A stretch of DNA of 64,000 nt, from contig CAVXOL010000019.1 in NCBI GenBank assembly GCA_963763325.1, positions 248,001 to 312,000 on the forward strand, read 5' to 3'. A program made the translations under genes and the position numbers. The stretch's first letter is position 1. Each line of letters starts with the position of its first letter. A model generated the notes under the pieces. It saw only the letters and a list, made by a program, of their open reading frames with translations. It was not told the DNA's origin and did not search any database. Shown here piece by piece: positions 33,441 to 41,314 of this stretch. The DNA comes from JBBECJ01 sp963763325. GTDB lineage: Bacteria > Chloroflexota > Chloroflexia > Thermomicrobiales > CFX8.

Positions 33441-34712
33441 TCAGTCGACGCCGCACCAGTCGATCAGCAGCGTCGCAATCGTCCTGGCGGCGGTCTGGAT
33501 CTCGGTGAGGCTAACGTGCTCGTTGGCCTGATGGGCCAGCGCGACATCGCCAGCGCCGTACATCAGGCAGGGGATGTTGCCGATCTGGATGAAGTGCCGC
33601 ATATCGGCGCCGTATGGGACGCCCATGATCGTGGCCTGCTCGCCGGTGACGCGTTCGTGGGCATTGGCGACGGCCTGGACGATCGGGGAGTCGGCCGGCA
33701 GATCGGCGCCAGTGAACTGGCCGCCGAACCATTCGAGGACGGGCGGATGATCGCGTAGCCAGTCATCGGCGTCTGCGACGGCCTTGATACGCGCCTTCAC
33801 CTGCTCCCAGAAGACGTACATGTCCTCACCCGGCAGGAAGCCGACCCGCACTTCGGCAACCAGCGTCTCGGGAACAGTCGAGGCCCAGACACCGGACTGG
33901 ACGACGCCGACGTTGATCGGCACCTTGTTCGCGATGTCATCGTAGAGCGGGTGGCGCAGGGTGGCATTGCGCTCGCGTTCGAATGCCTGGAGATCCTGGA
34001 AGATCGGGATGAACTTCTCGATGGCCGAGACGCCCTCGTCGCGGGCAGCGGCATGCGCCGACTTTCCCTGGATCGTGATGCGGAAGACCAGCGATCCCTC
34101 GCAGGCGATGACGATGGACAGCCGCGTCGGCTCAGTGATGACGGCAGCATCGGCCGAGTAGCCACGCAGCAGCGTCGCGACGGCACCGACACCGCCGTCT
34201 TCTTCACCGGTCGTCGCGGCGATCGTCACGTCCCCACGCAGCTTGACACCTGCGGCATCCAGCGCGTCGAGCGCCAACAGAAAGGTGGCCAGGCCGCCTT
34301 TCATATCGAGTGAACCGCGGCCATACAGGTTGTCACCATCGACGACACCGGACCACGGGGAGTGGCTCCAGAGCACGTCGTCGCCGGGATCGACGACATC
34401 GATGTGTCCGTTGAGCAGGATCGAGCGGCCGCCGCCACTCCCCGCACGGACGCCGACGACGTTCGGGCGACCTGCCATGCTCTCAATCGCGCCGACATGA
34501 TCGCGGTACGGCGCGAGATCGGTCGGGTCCGGCTCCCAGCGGTCGACCTGCAACTCACGAGCTCGGAACTCGCGCTCGACGACATCCTGGACCGGCGCCT
34601 CATTCCCGGTGATCGACGGAGCGCGGACAAGGTCACCGAGGACGCGGATCAGTTCGTCACGCGACTCGTCGATCGCGCGGTAGACCGCCTCAAGTCGCTC
34701 CGTATTACGCAT
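33441..34712 (-). CDS. M20 metallopeptidase, ArgE/DapE-like deacylase
   Basis: 423 residues with the di-zinc amidohydrolase core: ILLNGHIDVVDPG supplies the first metal His and Asp, NLYGRGSLDMKGG the bridging Asp, and TGEEDGGVGAV the catalytic Glu pair; a lid domain lies at residues ~190-310 and the last His is in ALAHQANEHVSL. It removes acyl or peptidyl groups from amino acids. The start at 34712 overlaps the DDAH-like gene by eight bases, implying that both serve one pathway. Confidence 0.88.
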   Translation of the reverse strand: MRNTERLEAVYRAIDESRDELIRVLGDLVRAPSITGNEAPVQDVVEREFRARELQVDRWEPDPTDLAPYRDHVGAIESMAGRPNVVGVRAGSGGGRSILLNGHIDVVDPGDDVLWSHSPWSGVVDGDNLYGRGSLDMKGGLATFLLALDALDAAGVKLRGDVTIAATTGEEDGGVGAVATLLRGYSADAAVITEPTRLSIVIACEGSLVFRITIQGKSAHAAARDEGVSAIEKFIPIFQDLQAFERERNATLRHPLYDDIANKVPINVGVVQSGVWASTVPETLVAEVRVGFLPGEDMYVFWEQVKARIKAVADADDWLRDHPPVLEWFGGQFTGADLPADSPIVQAVANAHERVTGEQATIMGVPYGADMRHFIQIGNIPCLMYGAGDVALAHQANEHVSLTEIQTAARTIATLLIDWCGVD

Positions 34713-35562
34713 CGCGCACGACTGCGTCACGGAGGAGCGGGCGGGTCAGACAGGTCGGCCCACCGGTCCGGTTGTGGGAGATCTCGTCGCCGGAGTAGGT
34801 GATCACCTCACAGCCGGCAGCCCGTAGCCGCTCAGTGGTAACGACGTTCTCCTTCAGAATGACGCAGCGGCGCGGGCCAAGCGCGAGGACATTGCTGCCC
34901 TGGCTGCCGAACTCCTGATCCGGAATCGGCACGAGTTGAATACCGCGCTGCTCTAACAACTCGACCATCGCAGTCGGAAGTAGCGGCAAATAGACGACAG
35001 CCAGATCCTGGTCGAGCATCGAGATCAGCGAGAGCAGGTGCAGGCACTCAGACGGGCCGTGCCAGTGCGGCAGGTCGTAGCCAATGACCGAGACACCACG
35101 AGGTGAGAGCAGGTCGTGCAGTTGGAGGATACCCTCGGTGTTGGTGCGGTAGCCGCGCCCCACTGCCAGCGTTCGTTCGTCGATCCAGCAAGTGTCGCCA
35201 CCCTCGACCTTGCCCGGCGCGGTGATCCGGCCGACGACCGGGATACCCAAATCATCGAGCGTCCGGGCTGCCAGATCGACCTCCGCCTCACGCAGTGGCT
35301 TGCCCATCCGGGTCAAGATGACGCCGTCATCGACCGTGATCATCGGGTCATAGGGAAAGATTCCGTCCTGCAAGGCCGGATCATCGATCTCGCCAGTGAC
35401 GACCTCGACACCTGCGTCACGCAGGATCTGCCTGAACGCCTCATGCTCACGGACGGCCAGATCGTGGTCCATCGGCCGCAGGTATCCAAACGCCTCCCAC
35501 GAGACACCCGTTCCGGACGGCACCGGCGGATAGACCAGCACCCGCCGCAACGTTCCGGACAT
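34705..35562 (-). CDS. DDAH-like guanidino-group hydrolase
   Basis: 285-residue pentein-fold enzyme. The EGGD motif (residues 120-123), His175 in SECLHLLS and Cys271 in GGPTC form the Cys-His-Glu triad of dimethylarginine dimethylaminohydrolase and related arginine deiminases. It hydrolyses the guanidino group of an arginine-like substrate to a ureido product. The start at 35562 is chosen by family length; the upstream ATG (35622) gives a 20-residue unrelated leader. Directly coupled with the M20 deacylase, which suggests that the substrate is an N-modified arginine or that products are further deacylated. Confidence 0.8.
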   Translation of the reverse strand: MSGTLRRVLVYPPVPSGTGVSWEAFGYLRPMDHDLAVREHEAFRQILRDAGVEVVTGEIDDPALQDGIFPYDPMITVDDGVILTRMGKPLREAEVDLAARTLDDLGIPVVGRITAPGKVEGGDTCWIDERTLAVGRGYRTNTEGILQLHDLLSPRGVSVIGYDLPHWHGPSECLHLLSLISMLDQDLAVVYLPLLPTAMVELLEQRGIQLVPIPDQEFGSQGSNVLALGPRRCVILKENVVTTERLRAAGCEVITYSGDEISHNRTGGPTCLTRPLLRDAVVRDA

Positions 35563-35751
35563 CGACTGCCCGCCCCACTTCCGCGCCCTCTCGTCGGCCA
35601 CGCTGTGTTGTCCCTTCCGCATCCATCATCCATCGCATCGCGAAGCGTATCGCATGGCGCGATTGGACGGCAGAATGGCTTGCATGTCATGGATTCGGCG
35701 AATATTCAAGGTTTCCATGACACAGAGGGCGGTGATGGGAGCACCTGAACA

Positions 35752-36691
35752 CTAGGACGCGATCAACGGTGCCGAGCCGAAGAAGACGGCGAAGGCGCGG
35801 CACCAGATGACGACGCCCTGGAACTGGGAGATGTCAGTGCCGGGTGGGACATCGTAGTTGATCGAGCCGTCGGTGGCGCGCAGGTCGCCGAGGTTGATAG
35901 CAGCGTCGTTGAGATAGTCGGCGCTGGCAGCCAGGTAGACAAACAGATCCGGACCGTTTCGGACGGAGAACTCTTCAAGGCGCAGTACATAGACGCCGGG
36001 TTCGGTCTCGATCAGGAGCGCCGTTCCCGAGGCGAAATGGAACTCGTCGGCCCCGCTGAGCGGGCCGCTGCTGATCAGCCGTGGCGTGAAAACATCCTGT
36101 ACGGGTTCGACGGTTGGCTCTGGTTCCGGTTCTGGCTCCGGCTCTAGCGTCGGTTCCGGCTTCGGCGTCGGCTCAGGAACTGGTTCAAGGGTTGGATCGA
36201 TCAGCGACTCGACCGTCGGCTCCAGTTCCGGCTGTGTGGTTGGTCGTTGGGCGACCTCTTCAGTCGGTGGCCGGTTCATTGGCAGCCGTGTCCGGCTCCG
36301 ATGTCGTGATTGGCGTCGGCTGGATCGGAATGGTCGCAGTTACCGTTTCAGTCGCGGCCATCACGTCCGTCGTCACCAGCGTTGGCGTGCGGGTCGCGCC
36401 CGGGATGCCCGCTACGGTTATCCCTGCCCCAGCTAACGGACTCTCCTCATAAACAGTTGTCCGCGTCCAGAGTGGCGAAAGCAGGTAGTAGGACACAGGG
36501 ATGGCGACCACCAGCAGCGGGACGGCAATCAGCGTTGTCCGGAGTTTGTGCCGCATGACGGCCAGGTGCCAGCCATAGCGATACGCTACCGTCGCCAACA
36601 GCATGACTGCCACGGCTGCCAGGGCAGCCACCAGCCAGCGGTAGGGATAAATGTCGTCAACCAGCCGCTCAATGTTGCCGAAGATCTCCAC
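35752..36691 (-). CDS. Membrane-anchored DM13 domain protein, one frameshift
   Basis: Two membrane helices (LVAALAAVAVMLLATVAYRY and LIAVPLLVVAIPVSYYLLSP), then a Thr/Pro/Glu-rich linker with many Pro-Glu repeats (residues about 130-200) and a C-terminal DM13 domain: GVYVLRLEEFSVRNGPDLFV, INYDVPPGTDISQFQGVVIWCRAFAVFFGSAPL with the conserved Cys. DM13 is proposed to act in electron transfer or redox binding. The frame changes at 36260-36279; the upstream part ends TAANEPATD and the DM13 part restarts 20 bases earlier. A one-base change joins them; independent coupled genes are the alternative. GTG 36691 follows GGGAG. Confidence 0.65.
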
Positions 36692-36789
36692 ACGCTGCTC
36701 CCTGTCGTCGCAATCGTCTCGCAACACCCAGACTGATGCACGACTGTTACAGCAGGCTTACGAGTCTTCACAGTTGGCCGACGCCGTTG

Positions 36790-36808
36790 TATAATGAGAA
36801 TCATTATC
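36790..36808. promoter_or_regulatory. Fur box
   Basis: TATAATGAGAATCATTATC matches the 19-bp Fur consensus GATAATGATAATCATTATC at 17 of 19 positions. It is centred about 56 bases before the start of the membrane protein gene at 36855 and about 110 bases from the start of the DM13 gene. Confidence 0.75.
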
Positions 36809-36809
36809 A

Positions 36810-36828
36810 TGTAGGAGTGATTCCTACA
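36810..36828. promoter_or_regulatory. Palindrome next to the Fur box
   Basis: TGTAGGA-GTGAT-TCCTACA, a perfect 7-bp inverted repeat with 5-base centre, one base after the Fur box. It could be a second operator or the first transcribed hairpin. Confidence 0.45.
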
Positions 36829-36854
36829 TTCCGATTGCGGGAGTCGGGATTTCG

Positions 36855-37406
36855 ATGACGGTCCACGGAAACGGAGCCGAACGAGTGCGACGAGCCCTGC
36901 AAACCTTTTTTGACTGGTACGAGCGCCACTACACACTCAACATCAGCCTTGCCGCACTGCTGTTCATGCTTCAGCTGGTCCACCTCTACTGGCTCTCGGC
37001 TGATGTGATCGCTCAGCGGCTGGTGGGAGAGAGCTACTTCTCGCCGGACGGCATCTTCTACTACGCGATCCTGATCATCGACTACACCGAAATTCCGGCG
37101 TTGTTGTCAGTCTCGTTGATCTACATCAACGAACTGCGCAAGGGCTGGAGTTGGAAGGCGATTCTGTTCCTGCTGTTCCTCAACAGCCAATGGCTGCACA
37201 TATTCTGGATCACTGACGAGTTCGTAACGGCTGAGTTCAGCGGCGAGACCACCCAATCGAGCCTGCCGATCTGGCTGGCATGGGTCGCGATCATGATCGA
37301 CTACCTCGAATTGCCGGTCATTTACGACACACTCAAGAAATTCGCCATCTCCGTCCGTGAGCAGCGCGTTGGAGCGTTCCTGCGCGAGGATTTGCGCGAG
37401 GCATAA
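36855..37406 (+). CDS. Four-helix membrane protein with internal duplication, Fur-controlled
   Basis: 183 residues, not assigned to any family I know. Four membrane helices at about 30-52, 68-92, 101-123 and 137-160. Two halves repeat the same signature: Q40-x2-H43-x2-W46 with D50, then D76-Y-x-E79-x-P81; and Q112-x2-H115-x2-W118 with D121, then D149-Y-x-E152-x-P154. H-to-D distances are 33 and 34. Buried His, Asp and Glu in paired positions suggest an intramembrane metal site or ion path. A Fur box lies in front, so iron limitation probably induces it. GGGAGTCGGGA precedes the ATG. Divergent from the DM13 gene. Confidence 0.7.
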   Translation: MTVHGNGAERVRRALQTFFDWYERHYTLNISLAALLFMLQLVHLYWLSADVIAQRLVGESYFSPDGIFYYAILIIDYTEIPALLSVSLIYINELRKGWSWKAILFLLFLNSQWLHIFWITDEFVTAEFSGETTQSSLPIWLAWVAIMIDYLELPVIYDTLKKFAISVREQRVGAFLREDLREA

Positions 37407-37616
37407 TGGCGGAAGTCGGAAGATGGAGCGGGAGACAAGCTGCCGGAGAATCGAGACAATCTCGACCATAAGCGGGATGCTTATTCTGCTGGCGATGCTC
37501 GCAACACTCCTTCACCTTCAAGGTTAACTGTCCCCACATCGCAACCAACCAATCCAGGCAATGCCCCTCTGTACCGACAGGGCGAGTATGATGTTGTCCG
37601 GGATTGGGAGTCTGGG

Positions 37617-38813
37617 ATGGCGGCGGTGGTGACTGATCAGATGAGTGGAGTGTCGGCCGAACGACTGGCGTTGCGCGAAGAGTTGCGGCGCGAGGTCGCC
37701 GGGCTCTGCCGGCGCTTTCCGGACGAGTACTGGCGCGATCTCGACCGCGAGCGCGGCTACCCCGAGGCGTTCGTCCGGGCGATGACCGAGGCTGGATTCC
37801 TGGCGGTGCTGATCCCGGAAGAGTACGGCGGGCTGGGGCTCGGCGTCACGGAAGCGGCCATCATCCTTGAGACGGTCAATCGGTCGGGCGGCAACGCAGG
37901 AGCCTGCCACGCCCAGATGTACGTGATGGGGACATTGCTGCGGCACGGTTCCGACGCGCAGAAGCAGCATTGGCTGCCGCAGGTCGCCAGTGGCGAGATT
38001 CGCCTGCAAGCCTTCGGTGTCACCGAGCCGAACAGCGGATCCGACACAACCCGGCTGCGAACGACTGCCATCCGAAAGGGCGACACCTACGTCGTCACCG
38101 GCCAGAAGGTGTTCATCTCGCGCGTCGAGCACTCCGACCTGATGCTGCTGCTGGCGCGGACGACGCCGCTGGATCAGGTTGAACGGCGCTCACACGGGCT
38201 GTCGGTCTTACTGGTCGACCTGCGCGACGCTCCGAAGGAGCATCTAACGGTCCAGCCGCTGGAGATGATGATCAACCACCACACGACGGCCGTCTTCTTC
38301 GACGGTCTGGAGGTACCGGCCGCCAACCTGATCGGCGAGGAGGGTCGCGGATTCCGCTACATCCTCGACGGGATGAACGTCGAGCGGATCCTGATCGCGG
38401 CCGAGTGTATCGGCGACGGCGACTGGTTCATCGAGCGCGCCTCCCGGTACGCTTCGGAACGAGCCATCTTCGACCGGCCAATCGGTCAGAACCAGGGCGT
38501 CCAGTTCCCGATCGCGCGGGCGCACGTCAACGTCCGTGCCGCCGACCTGATGCGCGAGCGGGCGGCGGCGCTCTTCGACGCCGGCCAGCCGTGCGGGGCC
38601 GAGGCGAACATGGCCAAGCTGCTGGCAGCCGACGCGAGTTGGGAAGCGGCCAACGTCGCCCTCCAGACCCACGGAGGCTATGGCTTCGCGACCGAGTACG
38701 ACATCGAGCGCAAGTTCCGTGAGACGCGCCTCTATCAGGTCGCGCCGATCTCGACCAACCTGATCCTGTCGTATGTTGCCGAGCATGTGCTGGGGCTGCC
38801 GAGGTCGTATTGA
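37617..38813 (+). CDS. Acyl-CoA dehydrogenase
   Basis: 398-residue FAD-dependent acyl-CoA dehydrogenase. The N-terminal helical part has GFLAVLIPEEYGGLGLGV, the beta domain AFGVTEPNSGSDTTRLRT and GDTYVVTGQKVFISR, and the C-terminal helices ASRYASERAIFDRPIGQNQGVQF and LQTHGGYGFATEYDIERKFRE. The usual YEGT segment with catalytic Glu is replaced by LYQVAPIST, a variant seen in some short-branched or carnitine-type members; the active-site base may be elsewhere. Followed 34 bases later by the CoA-transferase gene. Confidence 0.88.
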   Translation: MAAVVTDQMSGVSAERLALREELRREVAGLCRRFPDEYWRDLDRERGYPEAFVRAMTEAGFLAVLIPEEYGGLGLGVTEAAIILETVNRSGGNAGACHAQMYVMGTLLRHGSDAQKQHWLPQVASGEIRLQAFGVTEPNSGSDTTRLRTTAIRKGDTYVVTGQKVFISRVEHSDLMLLLARTTPLDQVERRSHGLSVLLVDLRDAPKEHLTVQPLEMMINHHTTAVFFDGLEVPAANLIGEEGRGFRYILDGMNVERILIAAECIGDGDWFIERASRYASERAIFDRPIGQNQGVQFPIARAHVNVRAADLMRERAAALFDAGQPCGAEANMAKLLAADASWEAANVALQTHGGYGFATEYDIERKFRETRLYQVAPISTNLILSYVAEHVLGLPRSY

Positions 38814-38847
38814 CGGCGGGACACTGGAAACGGGTGACGCGAACGCG

Positions 38848-40086
38848 ATGAGTGATCCAGAGCCAACCAGTGTGGGATGGGCACCGTACCCCGGCGCCCC
38901 GATGCCGTTTCCCGGCCCCCTGTCAGGTGTCACGGTCGTCTCGATCGAACAGGCGGTGGCAGCGCCGTTCGCGACTCGGCAATTCGCGGATCTCGGTGCG
39001 CGGGTCATCAAGATCGAGCGGACCGGAGTCGGGGATTTCGCGCGCGGCTACGACACGACCGTCAATGGGCTGGCCAGCCACTTCGTCTGGACCAACCGCT
39101 CGAAGGAGTCGCTGACGCTGGACGTAAAGCACCCCGAAGGGAAGTGGATCGTCGAGCAGTTGCTGGAACGGTCGGACGTCTTCGTCCAGAATCTGGCACC
39201 AGGGGCGGTCGAGCGGCTGGGGTTCGGCGCACCGCGACTGCGCGAGCAGTACGGGCGGCTGATCGTCTGCGACATTTCCGGCTACGGGTCGTCCGGGCCA
39301 TATCGGGACAAGAAAGCCTACGACCTGCTGGTGCAGTGCGAGACGGGCGTCGTCTCGATCACCGGCACGCCGGAAGAGCCGGCCAAAGTCGGCATCTCGG
39401 TGGCTGACATCGCCGGTGGGATGTACGCCTTCTCCGGCATCCTGACGGCGCTGTACTCCCGCGAGCGAACCGGACAGGGCGCGCACCTCGACATCTCGCT
39501 CTTCGACGCGCTGGCCGAGTGGATGGGCTACCCGGCTTACTACACCGGCTACGGCGGCACGCCGCTGGCCCGTGGCGGAGCCAGCCATCCGGCAATTGCC
39601 CCGTACGGCCCGGTCGAGGTCAGCGACGGCAACGTCTTCATCGCAATCCAGAACGAGCGAGAGTGGGCGCGGCTCTGCGCCGAGGTGCTGGAACAGCCTG
39701 AACTGGCGACCGATCCGCGCTTCGCTTCCAACAGCCAACGGGTCGCCAACCGTCCCGCGCTCGATGACCTGCTGGCCGGTGCGCTCTCCGCGCGAACGGC
39801 CGCCGAGGTCGAAGCGCGGCTCGATGCGGCCGGGATCGCCAACGCGCGCCTGCGAACCGTCCAGGAATTCCTCGACCACCCACAACTTTCCGCCCGCGAC
39901 CGCTGGCAGATGGTCGATTCACCAGCCGGTCCGATCCGCGCACTCGTCCCACCGATCGCGCTCGACGGCAAGCAAGCGCGAATGGACCCGATCCCCGATA
40001 CCGGCCAGCACACCGACGCGATCCTGCGCGAGCTCGGGTATGGAGATACCGAAATCGAGCGGTTGCGGGCGGACGGCGTGGTGTGA
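38848..40086 (+). CDS. Family III CoA-transferase (CaiB/BaiF type)
   Basis: 412 residues. LSGVTVVSIEQAVAAPFATRQFADLGARVIKIE is the N-terminal Rossmann part (shown in family members), and catalytic Asp187 is in ISVADIAGGMYAFSG; RTGQGAHLDISLFDALAEW follows. It transfers CoA between carboxylic acids, forming an aspartyl-CoA anhydride. The ATG at 38848 gives 26 residues before the conserved start. It stands between acyl-CoA dehydrogenase and MaoC genes; the three may activate, oxidise and hydrate one acid. Confidence 0.88.
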   Translation: MSDPEPTSVGWAPYPGAPMPFPGPLSGVTVVSIEQAVAAPFATRQFADLGARVIKIERTGVGDFARGYDTTVNGLASHFVWTNRSKESLTLDVKHPEGKWIVEQLLERSDVFVQNLAPGAVERLGFGAPRLREQYGRLIVCDISGYGSSGPYRDKKAYDLLVQCETGVVSITGTPEEPAKVGISVADIAGGMYAFSGILTALYSRERTGQGAHLDISLFDALAEWMGYPAYYTGYGGTPLARGGASHPAIAPYGPVEVSDGNVFIAIQNEREWARLCAEVLEQPELATDPRFASNSQRVANRPALDDLLAGALSARTAAEVEARLDAAGIANARLRTVQEFLDHPQLSARDRWQMVDSPAGPIRALVPPIALDGKQARMDPIPDTGQHTDAILRELGYGDTEIERLRADGVV

Positions 40087-40168
40087 CGCAAGATGCGACG
40101 CAGACCTTACCGGGAGAGGTGCCACACCGCGTACGCGTCACGCGTCACGCGTCACGAAAGGACACACA

Positions 40169-40672
40169 ATGAGCATGAAAGAAGGCTGGCGCGGCCGGTT
40201 CTACGAAGATTTCGAAGTTGGCGATCTTTACCGGCACCCGCTCGGGCGGACGGTGACGACGACCGACAACATCTGGTTCACGCTGCTGACCCAGAACACC
40301 GCGCCGATCCACTTCGACCATCACTACGCGGCCCAGACCGAGTTCGGCAAGCCGCTGGTCGATTCGACCTTCACGGTCGCGCTGGTAACAGGCCAGTCGG
40401 TGACCGACATTTCGCAGAACGTGATGGCGAACCTGGGTTGGGATGAGGTGCGGCTGCCAAACCCGGTCTTCGAGGGAGACACGATCTATTCGCAGTCGGA
40501 AGTGCTCTCGAAGCGAGAGTCAAACTCACGGCCCAACGTTGGGATCGTGACGGTCCGGACGACCGGCTACAACCAGGACGGAACGGTCGTCATCACCTTC
40601 AACCGGACGATCATGGTCTACAAGCGCGGGATGGCGCCGGAGATTCCGCGACTCGGTCCGACCGACGGATGA
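40169..40672 (+). CDS. MaoC-like (R)-enoyl-CoA hydratase / mesaconyl-CoA hydratase-like
   Basis: 167-residue hotdog-fold protein. FEVGDLYRHPLGRTVTTTDNIWFTLLTQNTAPIHFD carries the hydratase motif with Asp (in DN) and His (in PIHFD) as catalytic pair, followed by FGKPLVDSTFTVALVTGQSV. The form with N-terminal GRYYEDFEVGD is common for itaconyl- or mesaconyl-CoA hydratases. It is preceded by an 82-base spacer with a repeated CGCGTCA word. Belongs to the acyl-CoA cluster. Confidence 0.82.
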   Translation: MSMKEGWRGRFYEDFEVGDLYRHPLGRTVTTTDNIWFTLLTQNTAPIHFDHHYAAQTEFGKPLVDSTFTVALVTGQSVTDISQNVMANLGWDEVRLPNPVFEGDTIYSQSEVLSKRESNSRPNVGIVTVRTTGYNQDGTVVITFNRTIMVYKRGMAPEIPRLGPTDG

Positions 40673-40907
40673 TCGACCTGCCGAACATCAACCTCGCTGT
40701 CAGACGATCGCAAGTTGTGCTCGCCGTCTTCGGCTTCCTCGGCGGTGTCATCAACGGCGGGCGGTTCAATCGAGCGGCTGGTCAGCCCGAGCGCGCGACG
40801 AAGATGGTGATGACCCCAGACTCGGTACGCATCGACAACTCCAAGCGCTGCGACTGCCGTCAGTGTTCACTGGCCACACATCGTTAGACCCCCTTCCTTC
40901 CTGAACA

Positions 40908-41144
40908 TCAACTCGCTGCGCGGCGGAGACAACAGGAGCAGGTTGGGTCGAACGGATGCAGTGCGACGTCGTCTGGTGCGGCGTCAGGCTCCAGCGCGCG
41001 GCCAATGACGTTGACCGGCGCGATCTCCTGGACACAGAGCGTGTGGCAGACAGGGCACTCGACGTTCGCATCGCTGAAGCGCATCGGGCGCAGTTCCTCA
41101 ACGAATATGTCACAAGCAGGGCAGGCGTAGCGATAGATCGGCAA
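40908..41144 (-). CDS. FmdB-type zinc-ribbon protein
   Basis: 78 residues: MPIYRYACPACDIFVEEL and VECPVCHTLCVQEI are the two Cys pairs of the FmdB/CxxC_CXXC_SSSS family (first C8-x2-C11, second C30-x2-C33). The C-terminal tail TCSCCLRR adds three more Cys. The family is linked to formamidase operons by name only; regulatory or metal-binding roles are proposed. It is divergent from the zinc-binding lipoprotein gene. Confidence 0.8.
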   Translation of the reverse strand: MPIYRYACPACDIFVEELRPMRFSDANVECPVCHTLCVQEIAPVNVIGRALEPDAAPDDVALHPFDPTCSCCLRRAAS

Positions 41145-41233
41145 TCGTCAACTCCTGAGCGACTTTGGCAACTCGCCAGTGTGTCGTCCACGATGATACC
41201 CGGACGCGACACGCGACGCTTGCGCGGTGAAGC

Positions 41234-41269
41234 TGATACCCAGTATCATCCAGATGATACTGGGTATCA
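41234..41269. promoter_or_regulatory. Tandem metalloregulator operators upstream of zinc-binding lipoprotein
   Basis: Two 15-bp sites TGATACCCAGTATCA (41234-41248) and TGATACTGGGTATCA (41255-41269), each an interrupted palindrome TGATAC-N3-GTATCA, are 21 bases apart centre to centre and together form a perfect 36-bp palindrome. They end 45 bases before the ATG of the metal-binding lipoprotein. This fits cooperative binding of a Zur-, MntR- or DtxR-like dimer. Confidence 0.65.
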
Positions 41270-41314
41270 ATAGCAGTTGCAGGTGTCTGCTACCGATTCA
41301 ATCTGGGGGAAGTC

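Noticed and set aside
38923..39885. 320-codon minus-strand frame opposite the CoA-transferase
   Set aside because: Shadow frame; no family similarity and no start signal.
40669..40887. 72-codon frame starting inside the MaoC stop (ATGA overlap)
   Set aside because: The overlap suggests coupling, but the product has no family, weak composition and a Cys/Arg-rich tail; not supported enough as a gene.
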